Below, in pieces: positions 53,267-61,666 of a DNA stretch of 64,000 nt; positions within the stretch are counted from its first letter, which is position 1, and every line of letters begins with the position of its first letter. A model generated the notes under the pieces. It did not search any database. It was not told the DNA's origin and saw only the letters and a list, made by a program, of their open reading frames with translations. The translations under genes and the position numbers were made by a program. Location of the stretch: positions 3,227,676 through 3,291,675 of the forward strand of contig NZ_CP121017.1 of assembly GCF_041468085.1 (NCBI RefSeq), in the 5' to 3' direction. The DNA comes from Tistrella mobilis (lineage in GTDB: Bacteria > Pseudomonadota > Alphaproteobacteria > Tistrellales > Tistrellaceae).

Positions 53267-54559
53267 ATGTTGACCGCCATCACGCTCGAAAACTTCAAGA
53301 GCTACCGGTCGGCGCGCCTCCCGCTGGCGCCGCTCACCGTGCTGATCGGCGCCAATGCCTCGGGCAAAAGCAATGCGGTCGAGGCGATGCGGCTGCTGTC
53401 GTGGCTGGCCCAGGGGCAGAAGCTGTCGGCCATCCGCTATGCCATTCATGACGGCGAGCAGGTGGTGCGGGGCAAGGTCCAGGATCTGGCCTACTGCGAA
53501 GGCGACAGCTTCAGTATCGGCTGCGAGACGGATCATGACGATTTCAACCGGCTGAGCATGACCGTCTCGCTCCGCGAGGACGGACTGCATCTCGCCGGGG
53601 AGCAGGTTGCCGGCATCCGCCTGCCGCTCTATGATCTGGACCAGCCCTCCACCGGCCGCAGCACCGATGTCCGCGTCGCCTATGACAATTTCAGCCGGGG
53701 CGGCAAGAAGCCGCATGTCGTGTGCAGCGACCAGATGGCGATCTTCACCCAGCTGACCAGCCCGGCCACCTTCGACGCCAAGCACAGGAAATCCCGCGAG
53801 ACCATTCCGAAGATCGCCCGCGCCTATGAAGCGAGCCTCGGGTCGATGCTGTTCCTGGATCCGGTCCCGGCACGCATGCGCGACTACAGCTTTCCCGGTG
53901 AGCACCGGCTAAATGGGGATGGCAGCAACATTTCCTCGGTTCTCTGGGACCTGACGGAAGGCGCGCGAAGTACGGACGAGGCCACAGCGGATGTGCTTGG
54001 CTTCGTCAAGAGCCTGCCTGAGCAGAACATCGCCGGCTTCGATTTCCTGAAGGAGCCCCGGGGCGGGGTCATGATCCAGCTGGAAGAGACGTTCGGCGCA
54101 CAGACGCGAAGGTATGATGCCTCGCTGCTGTCTGACGGCACATTGCGTGTTCTCGCCATCGCCGCCGCCATGCTGTCGGCGCAAAGTGGCAGTCTGGTGG
54201 TGATCGAAGAGATCGACAACGGCGTCCATCCGAGCCGCGCCCGCCACCTGCTGGACAGCATCCGCAACCTCGCCCGGCGGCGGAACCTGCGGGTTCTGCT
54301 GTCGACCCACAATCCCGCCCTGCTGGATGCCCTGCCGGACGAAGCCGTTCCCGATGTGGTGTTCTGCTATCGCGACCCCGAAGACGGATCGAGCCGGCTG
54401 GTCCGCCTGGACGATCTGCCGACCTATCCGGAACTCGTCGCACAGGGCAGCCTGGGTGATCTGGCCACCAGCGGAGCGCTGGAGCGGGCGGCGAAGATCC
54501 GGATCGACGAGGCCACCCGCAGAAGCTTGGCCCTCGCCTGGATGGATCGGCTGGGTTGA
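53267..54559 (+). CDS. AAA family ATPase (AAA_21/AAA_15 type), paired with a PIN nuclease
   Basis: A 430-residue SMC/RecF-like ATPase. Walker A is GANASGKSN (28-36), an ABC-signature-like segment is LLSDGTLRVLAIA (about 308), Walker B is LVVIEEIDNGVHPSR (about 336) and the His switch is STHNPALLD (about 365). No TOPRIM domain follows, unlike OLD nucleases. GGGAGGTG precedes ATG 53267. It is followed after 10 bp by a PIN-like gene, so it probably forms a two-gene toxin or defence unit. The C-terminal YPELVAQGSLGDLATSG is a conserved feature of such ATPases as far as I remember. Confidence 0.88.
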   Translation: MLTAITLENFKSYRSARLPLAPLTVLIGANASGKSNAVEAMRLLSWLAQGQKLSAIRYAIHDGEQVVRGKVQDLAYCEGDSFSIGCETDHDDFNRLSMTVSLREDGLHLAGEQVAGIRLPLYDLDQPSTGRSTDVRVAYDNFSRGGKKPHVVCSDQMAIFTQLTSPATFDAKHRKSRETIPKIARAYEASLGSMLFLDPVPARMRDYSFPGEHRLNGDGSNISSVLWDLTEGARSTDEATADVLGFVKSLPEQNIAGFDFLKEPRGGVMIQLEETFGAQTRRYDASLLSDGTLRVLAIAAAMLSAQSGSLVVIEEIDNGVHPSRARHLLDSIRNLARRRNLRVLLSTHNPALLDALPDEAVPDVVFCYRDPEDGSSRLVRLDDLPTYPELVAQGSLGDLATSGALERAAKIRIDEATRRSLALAWMDRLG

Positions 54560-54569
54560 GGGCCGGGCC

Positions 54570-54978
54570 ATGCGCACCGTCATCCTGATCGACACCTCCG
54601 TCTATCTCAACATCCTCAAGGTTCCGGGTTTCGACCAGCAGCAACAGACCGTCCACGCAGATTTCAGACAATACCTGTCCGGAAATGCCCGTTTCCTCCT
54701 GCCGATGGCCACGATCTGGGAGACAGGCAATCACATCGCCCATCTGGGCGACGGCCGGCTGCGGCGGCAACATGCTTTGCGTTTCATCGAAGCTGACGGA
54801 CTTCCCCGATCATGCCCAGCGGAACAAATCGGACGACAGGACCAGCGAAGGCACCAGCCTCGCCGATCTGTCCCTGATCAAGGAGTGGCAGCGGCTTTGC
54901 ACGCTGGATCCCAGGGCGCGTGTCGTCATCTGGTCGCTCGACCGCGACCTTCTGGGCTACGACCGGAAACCGGACTGA
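54570..54978 (+). pseudogene. PIN-domain nuclease, frameshifted
   Basis: The first frame begins MRTVILIDTSVYLN (Asp8) with WETGNHIAH and runs to about 54800. The sequence then continues one base out of frame as TDFPDHAQRNKS, GTSLADLSLIKEW and VIWSLDRDLLGYDRKPD, ending at 54978. Joined, the pieces contain the four acidic positions of PIN ribonucleases (Asp8, Glu of WETG, Asp of ADLS, Asp of SLDRD) in about 136 residues. A small deletion or single indel near 54795-54805 breaks the gene. It is the downstream partner of the AAA ATPase. A sequencing error cannot be excluded. Confidence 0.75.
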
Positions 54979-54982
54979 GGCC

Positions 54983-55669
54983 TCACACCCGCGGCACGGC
55001 CACAGCGATCCCCCGCGCCGCCAGCAGGCGCGGGGCGATGGTGGCCAGATCGGGGAAGCGGTCGGCGATGGCATCTGCGCCCTCGGCCATGGCGAGGGGG
55101 CCGTGGCCCCAGCCGGCGAAGACGACCGGCATGCCGGCGCCCCGGGCCGAAACGACGTCGTTGCGGTGGTCGCCCACCATCACCGCCGGGGCATGGTCGA
55201 GGCCGGCCGCCTGCAGCGTCAGGGTCAGGTGGCGCGGATCGGGTTTGGAGACCGGAAAGCTGTCGCCGGCGCCGATGCCGTCGAAACGCGACAGCAGGCC
55301 CAGCCCGTCGAGCAGGGTGCGGGTGGCGGCCGCCGGTTTCTTGGTGCACAGCAGCACCGCCCAGCCGGCAGCGCGGAAGGCATCCAGGGTTTCGGGCACA
55401 CCCGGAAAGGCCGTGGTCGCTTCGGCGGCATGGGCGGTGTAATCGGCGAGGAAGCGGTCATGCGCCGCCTCGTCCATCGGCCGGCCGCGGGCCGCCAGCA
55501 CCCGTTCCACCAGCTTGCGCGGCCCGTCGCCCAGATAGCCGGCGATTTCAGGACCCGACACCCCGGGCAACCCCAGCCCCGCCATCAGCCGGTTCATCGC
55601 CGCCGCGAAATCCGGCACGGCATCGACCACGGTGCCGTCGAGGTCGAGGAGAAGGGCGGGACGGGTCAT
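54983..55669 (-). CDS. gph: HAD hydrolase, phosphoglycolate phosphatase-like
   Basis: A 228-residue HAD-superfamily phosphatase. Motif I is LLDLDGTVVDAVPDF (both Asp present), motif II Thr is in LLCTKKP, motif III Lys in VSKPDPRH and motif IV in MVGDHRNDV. The helical cap after motif I fits Gph, which removes 2-phosphoglycolate formed during DNA repair. Its 3' end lies 4 bp from the PIN pseudogene stop, convergent. Confidence 0.9.
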   Translation of the reverse strand: MTRPALLLDLDGTVVDAVPDFAAAMNRLMAGLGLPGVSGPEIAGYLGDGPRKLVERVLAARGRPMDEAAHDRFLADYTAHAAEATTAFPGVPETLDAFRAAGWAVLLCTKKPAAATRTLLDGLGLLSRFDGIGAGDSFPVSKPDPRHLTLTLQAAGLDHAPAVMVGDHRNDVVSARGAGMPVVFAGWGHGPLAMAEGADAIADRFPDLATIAPRLLAARGIAVAVPRV

Positions 55670-55833
55670 CGGCTGAAAGCTCCGGGATGGGACAAAGCTC
55701 CGGGACGAGATGGGCCGCAGGATAGCAGCCGCCGCCCGATGCCGCGACAGGCGCCTTCGCCACCCTGCGACGGGCTGACGCAGGGCGCCGCGCCTTCTGT
55801 CCGCAGCCGGCTGCACCCGGCATACTCGGCGCC

Positions 55834-56367
55834 ATGGATCTGTATCGCCCGACCGCCCATCCTTTGCCCCAGGACTCGCGCCTCCGCCCGATGTTCGTCG
55901 GCGCGGATCTGGCCGATTGCTATGCCATCGGCCTGCCCGCCGGGGTGGATGGCGATCCGGAACGGCTGGCCCGGGTCCTGTTCGCGGGCCAGGCCGGCTG
56001 GGCCCGAAGCCTGCTGAAGCTGCGCGACCTGCTGGTCCGCCCCTTCGGGCTGAAGACCTCGGACCGCATGGCGGCCGCCGGGGATCGGGACGATCCCGAC
56101 AACCGCCGGATCGGCATCTTCCGGATCTACGAAATCCGGCCGGACGAGATCATCCTGGGCGAGGACGACCGCCATCTGGATTTCCGCCTGACGGTGCGCC
56201 TGGCCCCCGACCCCGACCGCCCGGGAGAACGGCTGGTGATGACCGCGACGGTGGTCCGCTGCCATAACGGCCTCGGCCGGCTGTACATCGCCCTGATCCG
56301 CCCCTTCCATGTGGCGGTGGTGCGTTCGGCGCTGGCGCGGGCGGCACGGGCGGGATGGCGGGGATAG
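55834..56367 (+). CDS. DUF2867 family protein
   Basis: A 177-residue protein. MFVGADLADCYAIGLP, a helical LLKLRDLLVRPFGLKT, RIGIFRIYEIRPDEIILGEDDRHLDFR and the C-terminal GRLYIALIRPFHVAVV are the conserved blocks of DUF2867, a family often found alone or fused to NmrA-like SDR proteins. Function is unknown. It is divergent from gph. Confidence 0.8.
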   Translation: MDLYRPTAHPLPQDSRLRPMFVGADLADCYAIGLPAGVDGDPERLARVLFAGQAGWARSLLKLRDLLVRPFGLKTSDRMAAAGDRDDPDNRRIGIFRIYEIRPDEIILGEDDRHLDFRLTVRLAPDPDRPGERLVMTATVVRCHNGLGRLYIALIRPFHVAVVRSALARAARAGWRG

Positions 56368-56424
56368 GTGTCGCGTCCACCCGGCACCATGATCCGGGCG
56401 GAAATTTGCCTCAGCTCCGTGAAA

Positions 56425-56447
56425 GGCATATGTTATGGCCATATGCC
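56425..56447. promoter_or_regulatory. Inverted repeat before the VapB-like relic
   Basis: GGCATATG (56425-56432) and CATATGCC (56440-56447) with a 7-nt spacer, just upstream of the antitoxin-like frame. Symmetric CATATG-type sites are typical autoregulatory targets of AbrB-type antitoxins; the link is inference. Confidence 0.6.
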
Positions 56448-56461
56448 TGAGATGCCGCCCC

Positions 56462-56659
56462 ATGAACGACACGCGCATCCGCCATGTTCGCCTGTTCCGC
56501 AACGGCCGCAATCAGGACACGCACAAACAGGGCCTTGTCGCACTGCTCGACAGCTGGGAGCCCATGGACGAGGCGTTGCCTGAGCCCAAGGACCAGCCGA
56601 CCGTGCCGGAGGATATGGTTCTGAGCCGGTTCGACCTGCGTGACACGGTCGGCCTCTGA
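56462..56659 (+). pseudogene. Internally deleted VapB/AbrB-type antitoxin relic
   Basis: A 65-residue frame (74 from ATG 56435). It starts HVRLFRNGRNQ, the swapped-hairpin entry of VapB antitoxins, but the rest of the AbrB fold (usually about 35 residues with a PxEF motif) is missing; it jumps to GLVALLDSWEPMDEALPEPKDQP, the usual C-terminal toxin-binding tail. No VapC toxin follows. It is probably a relic, though it could still be translated. Confidence 0.65.
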
Positions 56660-56699
56660 TCCCCATGTCGAGAGCCGGCGGATCAAGCCGCCCGCCGGC

Positions 56700-57182
56700 T
56701 CATGATCCGGCAGCCGGCTTCACGCCCGATGCCTGCAGCTGCATCACGATCAGCCCCAGAATGATCAGGCCCAGGCCGGCAAAGCGGGGCAGCGAGACCG
56801 GCTTCTGCGGGAGGCCGACCAGGCCCCAATGGTCGATGACGACCGAGGCCAGCATCTGCCCGGCGATGGCCGCGGTGATGAAGCCGGCGGCCCCCAGTTT
56901 CGGCGCCAGCACGAGCGCACCGGTGATATAGACCACGCCGACGATCCCGCCGATCCATATCCAGCGCGGCGCCTGGGCGAGATTGGACAGGGCCGGCATC
57001 TCGACGCGCGCCAGCAGCATGACCGGCAGGATGCAGGCAAAGCTGACGCACAGCGATATGGCCGTGCCCCAGAGAGGATGGCCGAGTGTCCGCCCGAGGG
57101 CCGCATTGGCGCCCGCCTGAAACGGAACGACCGCGCCCGAGACGACCGCGGCGAGGGTGAGAAGCAATGAGCTGGTGTGCAT
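56700..57182 (-). CDS. DMT family transporter, YdcZ/DUF606 type
   Basis: A 160-residue membrane protein with five predicted helices. The start VVSGAVVPFQAGANAALGRTLGHPLWGTAISLCVSF and the GQMLASVVIDHWGL segment are the DUF606 signatures. Members are half-size drug/metabolite transporters, usually acting as dimers; cargo unknown. It is divergent from a lysR gene that probably regulates it. Confidence 0.87.
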   Translation of the reverse strand: MHTSSLLLTLAAVVSGAVVPFQAGANAALGRTLGHPLWGTAISLCVSFACILPVMLLARVEMPALSNLAQAPRWIWIGGIVGVVYITGALVLAPKLGAAGFITAAIAGQMLASVVIDHWGLVGLPQKPVSLPRFAGLGLIILGLIVMQLQASGVKPAAGS

Positions 57183-57212
57183 GATGAACCTCCATGCTCA
57201 TCAGATGCGATA

Positions 57213-57228
57213 TCCACTTCATGAATGG
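57213..57228. promoter_or_regulatory. LysR-type box between DMT gene and lysR
   Basis: CCACTTCATGAATGG (57214-57228) is a near-perfect dyad centred on TCATGA, and T57213-N11-A57225 gives the LysR box. It lies in the 70-bp divergent gap. Confidence 0.55.
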
Positions 57229-57252
57229 AAATTCGGATGTAATATCTTCTAT

Positions 57253-58224
57253 ATGCAGCAGATGAATAATCTTCGCGGTATCGATCTGAACCTGCTGGTG
57301 GTGCTCGATGCGCTTCTGGCCGAACGGCATGTGTCGCGCGCGGCCGCCCGGCTGAATATGAGTCAGCCGGCGGTCAGCCACGCGCTCGGGCGTCTGCGGC
57401 ATCTGTTCGACGACCCGCTGTTGATCCGCCGCAACGGGCAGTTGACGCCGAGCGCCCGGGCGCTGGACATCGCCCCCGCACTGACCGAGGCCTTGCGACA
57501 GCTGCAGGAGGTTCTGGGGCCGGGAGGCTTCGACCCGGCGCAGGAAACGCGACGTTTCCGCCTGGCGATGTCGGATTACGGCTCTGCCGTCATTCTTCCC
57601 GACCTGCTGAACATGCTGCGCCGGGCGGCGCCGGGGATCGAGCTGGTGATCACCCAGGCGAGCCGTGAGGCGATGCTTCGGCAGGTGCTGGACGGGGACT
57701 GCGATCTGGCACTGGGCGTGTTTCCCGATCTTCACCCGCGAATCGAGGCCGAACGCCTTTTCGACGAGCAGTTCGCCTGCCTTGCGGATCGGCAGGGGCT
57801 GGACGGCCGTGATCGTCTGGATCTGGCTGCCTATCTCGCCCGGCCCCATGTGCTGGTTGCGATGCAGAACGACGCCGATACCGGGATCGATACGGCCCTG
57901 CGCGCCATCGGCCACACGCGCCGCATCGTGGTCACGCTGCCGCATTGGGGCACTGCGCCACGGCTGATCCGGGGGACTGACCTGGTTCTGACCGTCGCCC
58001 GCAAAACCCTGGCCCTCTGCGAAGATGATCCGGACCTCGCCGTCTTCGCGCCGCCCTTTGCGATCCCGCCCTTTCCCTTCGTTCAGGTCTGGCATGAACG
58101 GCGCACCGGCGATTCCGCACATCTGTGGTTACGCAGCGCCGTTGCGACCGCCGCGAGGTCCGTGTCGCAGCCTTCCGCATCCGACATGGAGGCAGCCGGC
58201 GGGGGCCCTGCCCGGCCGCTGTGA
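57253..58224 (+). CDS. LysR family transcriptional regulator
   Basis: A 323-residue regulator (alternative ATG 57262). The N-terminal winged helix contains RHVSRAAARLNMSQPAVSHALGRLRHLFDDPLLIR; a periplasmic-binding-like effector domain of the NodD/NahR/SyrM branch type follows (RRFRLAMSDYGSAVILPDL). The C-terminal 25 residues are low-complexity. It probably regulates the divergent DMT transporter gene. Confidence 0.9.
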   Translation: MQQMNNLRGIDLNLLVVLDALLAERHVSRAAARLNMSQPAVSHALGRLRHLFDDPLLIRRNGQLTPSARALDIAPALTEALRQLQEVLGPGGFDPAQETRRFRLAMSDYGSAVILPDLLNMLRRAAPGIELVITQASREAMLRQVLDGDCDLALGVFPDLHPRIEAERLFDEQFACLADRQGLDGRDRLDLAAYLARPHVLVAMQNDADTGIDTALRAIGHTRRIVVTLPHWGTAPRLIRGTDLVLTVARKTLALCEDDPDLAVFAPPFAIPPFPFVQVWHERRTGDSAHLWLRSAVATAARSVSQPSASDMEAAGGGPARPL

Positions 58225-58235
58225 CGTAAACATCA

Positions 58236-59414
58236 TTGCCAGATGACTGCGTCGGACTGCCGGATGCGAAGAGCCAGGATTATCGCAGCTTCTGGGCCGA
58301 TCTGAGGTCGACCCGGGCCAGGACGGCCGAATTCCGCCGCATCGCCAAAGGCGGACGCGAGGTCTGGATCCAGGCCACCTATACCCCCATTCTGGACCCG
58401 GCCGGCAAGCTGGTGAAGGTGGTGAAATACGCCACCGACATCACTGCGCAGAAGCTGATATCGGCCGACCACCAGGGGCAGATCAGCGCCATCGGCCGGA
58501 CCCACGGGGTGATCGAATTCGATCTGGACGGCAAAATCCTGCTGGCCAACGACAACTTCCTCGCTGCCACCGGCTACCGGCTCGACGAGATCAGCGGGCG
58601 GCATCACAGCATGTTCATGCCCGGCGACGAGGCGCGCAGCGACGCGTATCAGGCATTCTGGCAGAAGCTCCGGGCCGGCGATTTCGTGGCCGGCATTCAC
58701 AAGCGGGTCGGCAAAGGCGGACGGCCCGTCTGGCTGCGCGCCACTTACAATCCGATCTTCGATGCATCGGGCCGGATCTGCAAGGTGGTGAAATACGCGA
58801 CCGACATCACCCGGCTGATCACCTCGCATCTGGCGGCGGTCTCGTCGGCACAGGTGACGCTCGGCAATGTCGAGGCGGTGGCTGCCGCCTCTGAAGAGTT
58901 GACGGCATCGGTTTCCGAGATCACCCGCGCCGCCGACAGCGGCCACCGCTCTGCCGAGGTCATGCGCGACAACGTCACCCGCGGCGAGGCTGCCGTGGCC
59001 CGGCTGAAGGAAACCACCAGCGCGATGAACGGCGTGATCAAGCTGATCCAGGAGATCGCCTCGCAGATCAACCTGCTGTCGCTCAACGCCACCATCGAGG
59101 CCTCGCGTGCCGGCGAAGCCGGCCGCGGCTTCACCGTCGTCGCGTCCGAGATCAAGACCCTGTCGGGCCAGACGGCCACCGCCACCGAGAACATCGCCCG
59201 CCAGATCGCCGAACTGCAGGATGTGTCCCGCAGCGTGGACGCCACGATGACCGGCATCACCGGCGGCATATCGGCCCTGCACGAAGCAAGCGCCGTGCTT
59301 TCATCGGCAATCGAGGAACAGCTGGCCATGACGCGGAGCATTGCCGGCAACATGCATCAGGCAGTCGACGGCGTGACCGGAACGACCGACAGTCTGGCGA
59401 AGATGATGCAGTAA
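58236..59414 (+). pseudogene. 5'-truncated PAS-PAS methyl-accepting chemotaxis protein
   Basis: The remaining 392 codons start in the second half of a PAS domain ([19 protein letters not shown]), continue with a full PAS domain (about 80-200) and a complete MA signalling domain with the hairpin tip [26 protein letters not shown]. No membrane helices are present, so it is the soluble energy/redox-taxis type. Upstream in frame is only a TTG at 58236 and a stop at 58227; the first PAS half is missing and lysR ends 11 bp before. It is either a truncated pseudogene or uses a weak start. Confidence 0.75.
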
Positions 59415-59422
59415 CCCCCTGC

Positions 59423-59461
59423 GAAAACGGCCCGCAGGCTTATCCCCCGCGGGCCGTTTTC
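59423..59461. terminator. Bidirectional terminator, MCP / fah
   Basis: A perfect 13-bp stem GAAAACGGCCCGC / GCGGGCCGTTTTC with a 13-nt loop, between the convergent chemoreceptor and fumarylacetoacetase genes; TTTT at the end of each arm serves both strands. Confidence 0.85.
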
Positions 59462-59528
59462 ACGGTCTGAAAGGATCGGGCCGGCCAAAGGGCGGTCCCG
59501 CCCTCATGCCTTCAGCCCCCTCATGCCT

Positions 59529-60512
59529 TCAACCCCACTTCACGATCTTCTGGTCGATGGCGCCGAAGATCGACACATCCTCGCGGTCGGTCATCTCGAT
59601 GCGCACGCGATCGCCGAAAGACATGAACGGGGTCGCGGGCTTGCCGCTATCGATGGTCTCCAGCATGCGCCGCTCGGCGATGCAGCACGAGCCGCGGCTG
59701 CGGTCGAGATTGGAGACGGTGCCGGAGCCGACGATGGTGCCGGCGCCCAGATGGCGGGTACGGGCGGCATGGGCGACCAGGCGGCGGAAATCGAAGGTCA
59801 TGTCCTCGCCAGCCTCTGGCGCACCGAACAGCTGGTCGTTCAGCCAGACCTTGAGCGGCAGGTTGACCTTGCCGCCATCCCAGGCATCGCCCAGCTCGTC
59901 CGGGGTGACCGCGACCGGGGAGAAGCTGGAGGCGGGCTTGGACTGGAAGAAGCCGAAGCCCTTGGCCAGCTCGCCCGGGATCAGGTTGCGCAGGCTGACG
60001 TCGTTGACCAGCATGACCAGACGGATATAGCCGCCCGCCTGATCCGGTGCCGTGCCCATCGGCACGTCGTCGGTGACCACCGCGACCTCGGCCTCGAAAT
60101 CGATGCCGAAAGCCTCGTCGGCGCATTCCACCGGATCCATCGGGCCGATGAAGCGGTCGGAGACGCCCTGATACATCAGCGGGTCATGCCAGAAGTTCTG
60201 GGGCATTTCGGCGCCGCGCGCCTTGCGGACCAGTTCGACATGGTTCACATAGGCCGACCCGTCGGCCCATTGATAGGCGCGCGGCAGCGGCGCCATCGCC
60301 GCCACCGGATCGAAGCCGATCACGCCATCGGCCTCGCCCGCATTCAGCGCCTCGGACAGGGCCTGAAGCCGGGGGGCGGTTTCGGCCCAGCGGTCCAGAG
60401 CGGCCTGCAGGGTGGGGGCGATGCCCTCCGCCGGCACACAGCGCTTCAGGTCCCGCGAGACCACCACCAGCCGCCCGTCGCGGCTGCCGTCCTTGAGGGT
60501 CGCCAGCTTCAT
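59529..60512 (-). CDS. Fumarylacetoacetate hydrolase (FAA family)
   Basis: A 327-residue enzyme expected to split fumarylacetoacetate into fumarate and acetoacetate, the last step of tyrosine breakdown. Signatures: MKLATLKDGSRDGRL at the start, FEAEVAVVTDDVPMG with metal-binding Glu, GFGFFQSKPASSFSPV, and GTIVGSGTVSN near the C-terminus. It is the two-domain long form seen beside hmgA in alpha- and betaproteobacteria. It follows hmgA by 2 bp, so the two are co-translated. Confidence 0.9.
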   Translation of the reverse strand: MKLATLKDGSRDGRLVVVSRDLKRCVPAEGIAPTLQAALDRWAETAPRLQALSEALNAGEADGVIGFDPVAAMAPLPRAYQWADGSAYVNHVELVRKARGAEMPQNFWHDPLMYQGVSDRFIGPMDPVECADEAFGIDFEAEVAVVTDDVPMGTAPDQAGGYIRLVMLVNDVSLRNLIPGELAKGFGFFQSKPASSFSPVAVTPDELGDAWDGGKVNLPLKVWLNDQLFGAPEAGEDMTFDFRRLVAHAARTRHLGAGTIVGSGTVSNLDRSRGSCCIAERRMLETIDSGKPATPFMSFGDRVRIEMTDREDVSIFGAIDQKIVKWG

Positions 60513-60514
60513 CG

Positions 60515-61666
60515 TCACTCCGCTGCTTCGTTGGTCGCGGCCGGCTGCGTGCGCCAGCTGTCGACATAACCGGTCCATTCGACACTGGCCGCACCCGCCT
60601 GAACCTCCAGCGGGTCGCGGGTGTCGATCATCACCGCCACCTCGTCGGTTTCCTTGCGCGCCGCCTTCTGGCCGATGGCAAAGGCCTTGGGGTGCGGCCC
60701 ATGGGCGAAGCCCGCCGGGTGCAGGCTGATCATGCCGGGATGAATGTTGTCCCGGCTGAAGAACGAACCGCGGTGATAGAAGATGAACTCGTCATAGTCG
60801 ACGTTGGAATGGAAGAACGGCACCTTGAGCGCACCGGGATCGGTTTCGATCGGCCGGGGCACGAAGGTGCAGACCACGAAGCGCTCCCCCACGAAGGTGG
60901 TGTGGGCCGAGGGCGGCAGATGGTAGCGATGGCTCATCAGCGGCCGGATGTCGCGCCAGTTCACCTTCACCGGCGCCAGATCCCCATGCCAGCCCACCGC
61001 ATCCAGCGGGTTGTACGGGAAGACCATGGTCGAGACCTCGCCGAAGCGCTTCACCGCAACCCGGGTTTCGGTTTCCGACCGCTGGTCGTCGAAAGCCTCG
61101 TCGATCACCGGCACCGCCAGGATCGCCGGATCGAAGATCGCATGCGGCCCCACGATGCCCTTGTCCGGCAGCTTATAGGCGGAATCGGTCGCCTCGATCA
61201 TCAGCACCCGGGTCGGCGCCTCGGGCACCAGGCGCCACATCGTGCCGCGCGGCAGCAGGATGTAATCGCCTTCGGTATAGGTCAGGTGGCCGAAATCGCA
61301 GAACAGATGGCCGGCGCCGTCATGGATGAACAGCAGCTCGTCGCCATCGGCATTGCGCGCCAGATGGTCCATCGGCGCCTCGATCCGCCAGAAGCGCACG
61401 GCGCAGCGGCGGTTGCCGGCCAGCGCCTCGGCCGACCAGGGGCCGGCCGGCACGGCATCGAATTTCGTGGTGTCGAAGGCGCGCGGCCGGATCGGGCCTT
61501 CGAACCGCACCCAGCCGGTGGGGGCATGGGCATGGTGGATATGGGCGGCCGGGCCGAAGAAGCCCTCCCGCCCGATCTCGTGCTCGAAAGTGCCGTCGGG
61601 CAGGTCCGCATGGGCCTGCCGCGACGCCCGGCCTTCGACGCGCGGGATGTTGATCCAGTTACGCAT
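60515..61666 (-). CDS. hmgA: Homogentisate 1,2-dioxygenase (short form)
   Basis: A 383-residue cupin-type Fe(II) dioxygenase that opens homogentisate to maleylacetoacetate. FHSNVDYDEFIFYHRG contains the Glu and His of the iron site; HPGMISLHPAGFAHGPHP holds the second His group. Length and sequence fit the short bacterial homologues rather than the 430-residue classical HmgA. ATG 61666 overlaps the hppD stop by 8 bp. Operon hppD-hmgA-fah supports the assignment. Confidence 0.92.
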   Translation of the reverse strand: MRNWINIPRVEGRASRQAHADLPDGTFEHEIGREGFFGPAAHIHHAHAPTGWVRFEGPIRPRAFDTTKFDAVPAGPWSAEALAGNRRCAVRFWRIEAPMDHLARNADGDELLFIHDGAGHLFCDFGHLTYTEGDYILLPRGTMWRLVPEAPTRVLMIEATDSAYKLPDKGIVGPHAIFDPAILAVPVIDEAFDDQRSETETRVAVKRFGEVSTMVFPYNPLDAVGWHGDLAPVKVNWRDIRPLMSHRYHLPPSAHTTFVGERFVVCTFVPRPIETDPGALKVPFFHSNVDYDEFIFYHRGSFFSRDNIHPGMISLHPAGFAHGPHPKAFAIGQKAARKETDEVAVMIDTRDPLEVQAGAASVEWTGYVDSWRTQPAATNEAAE

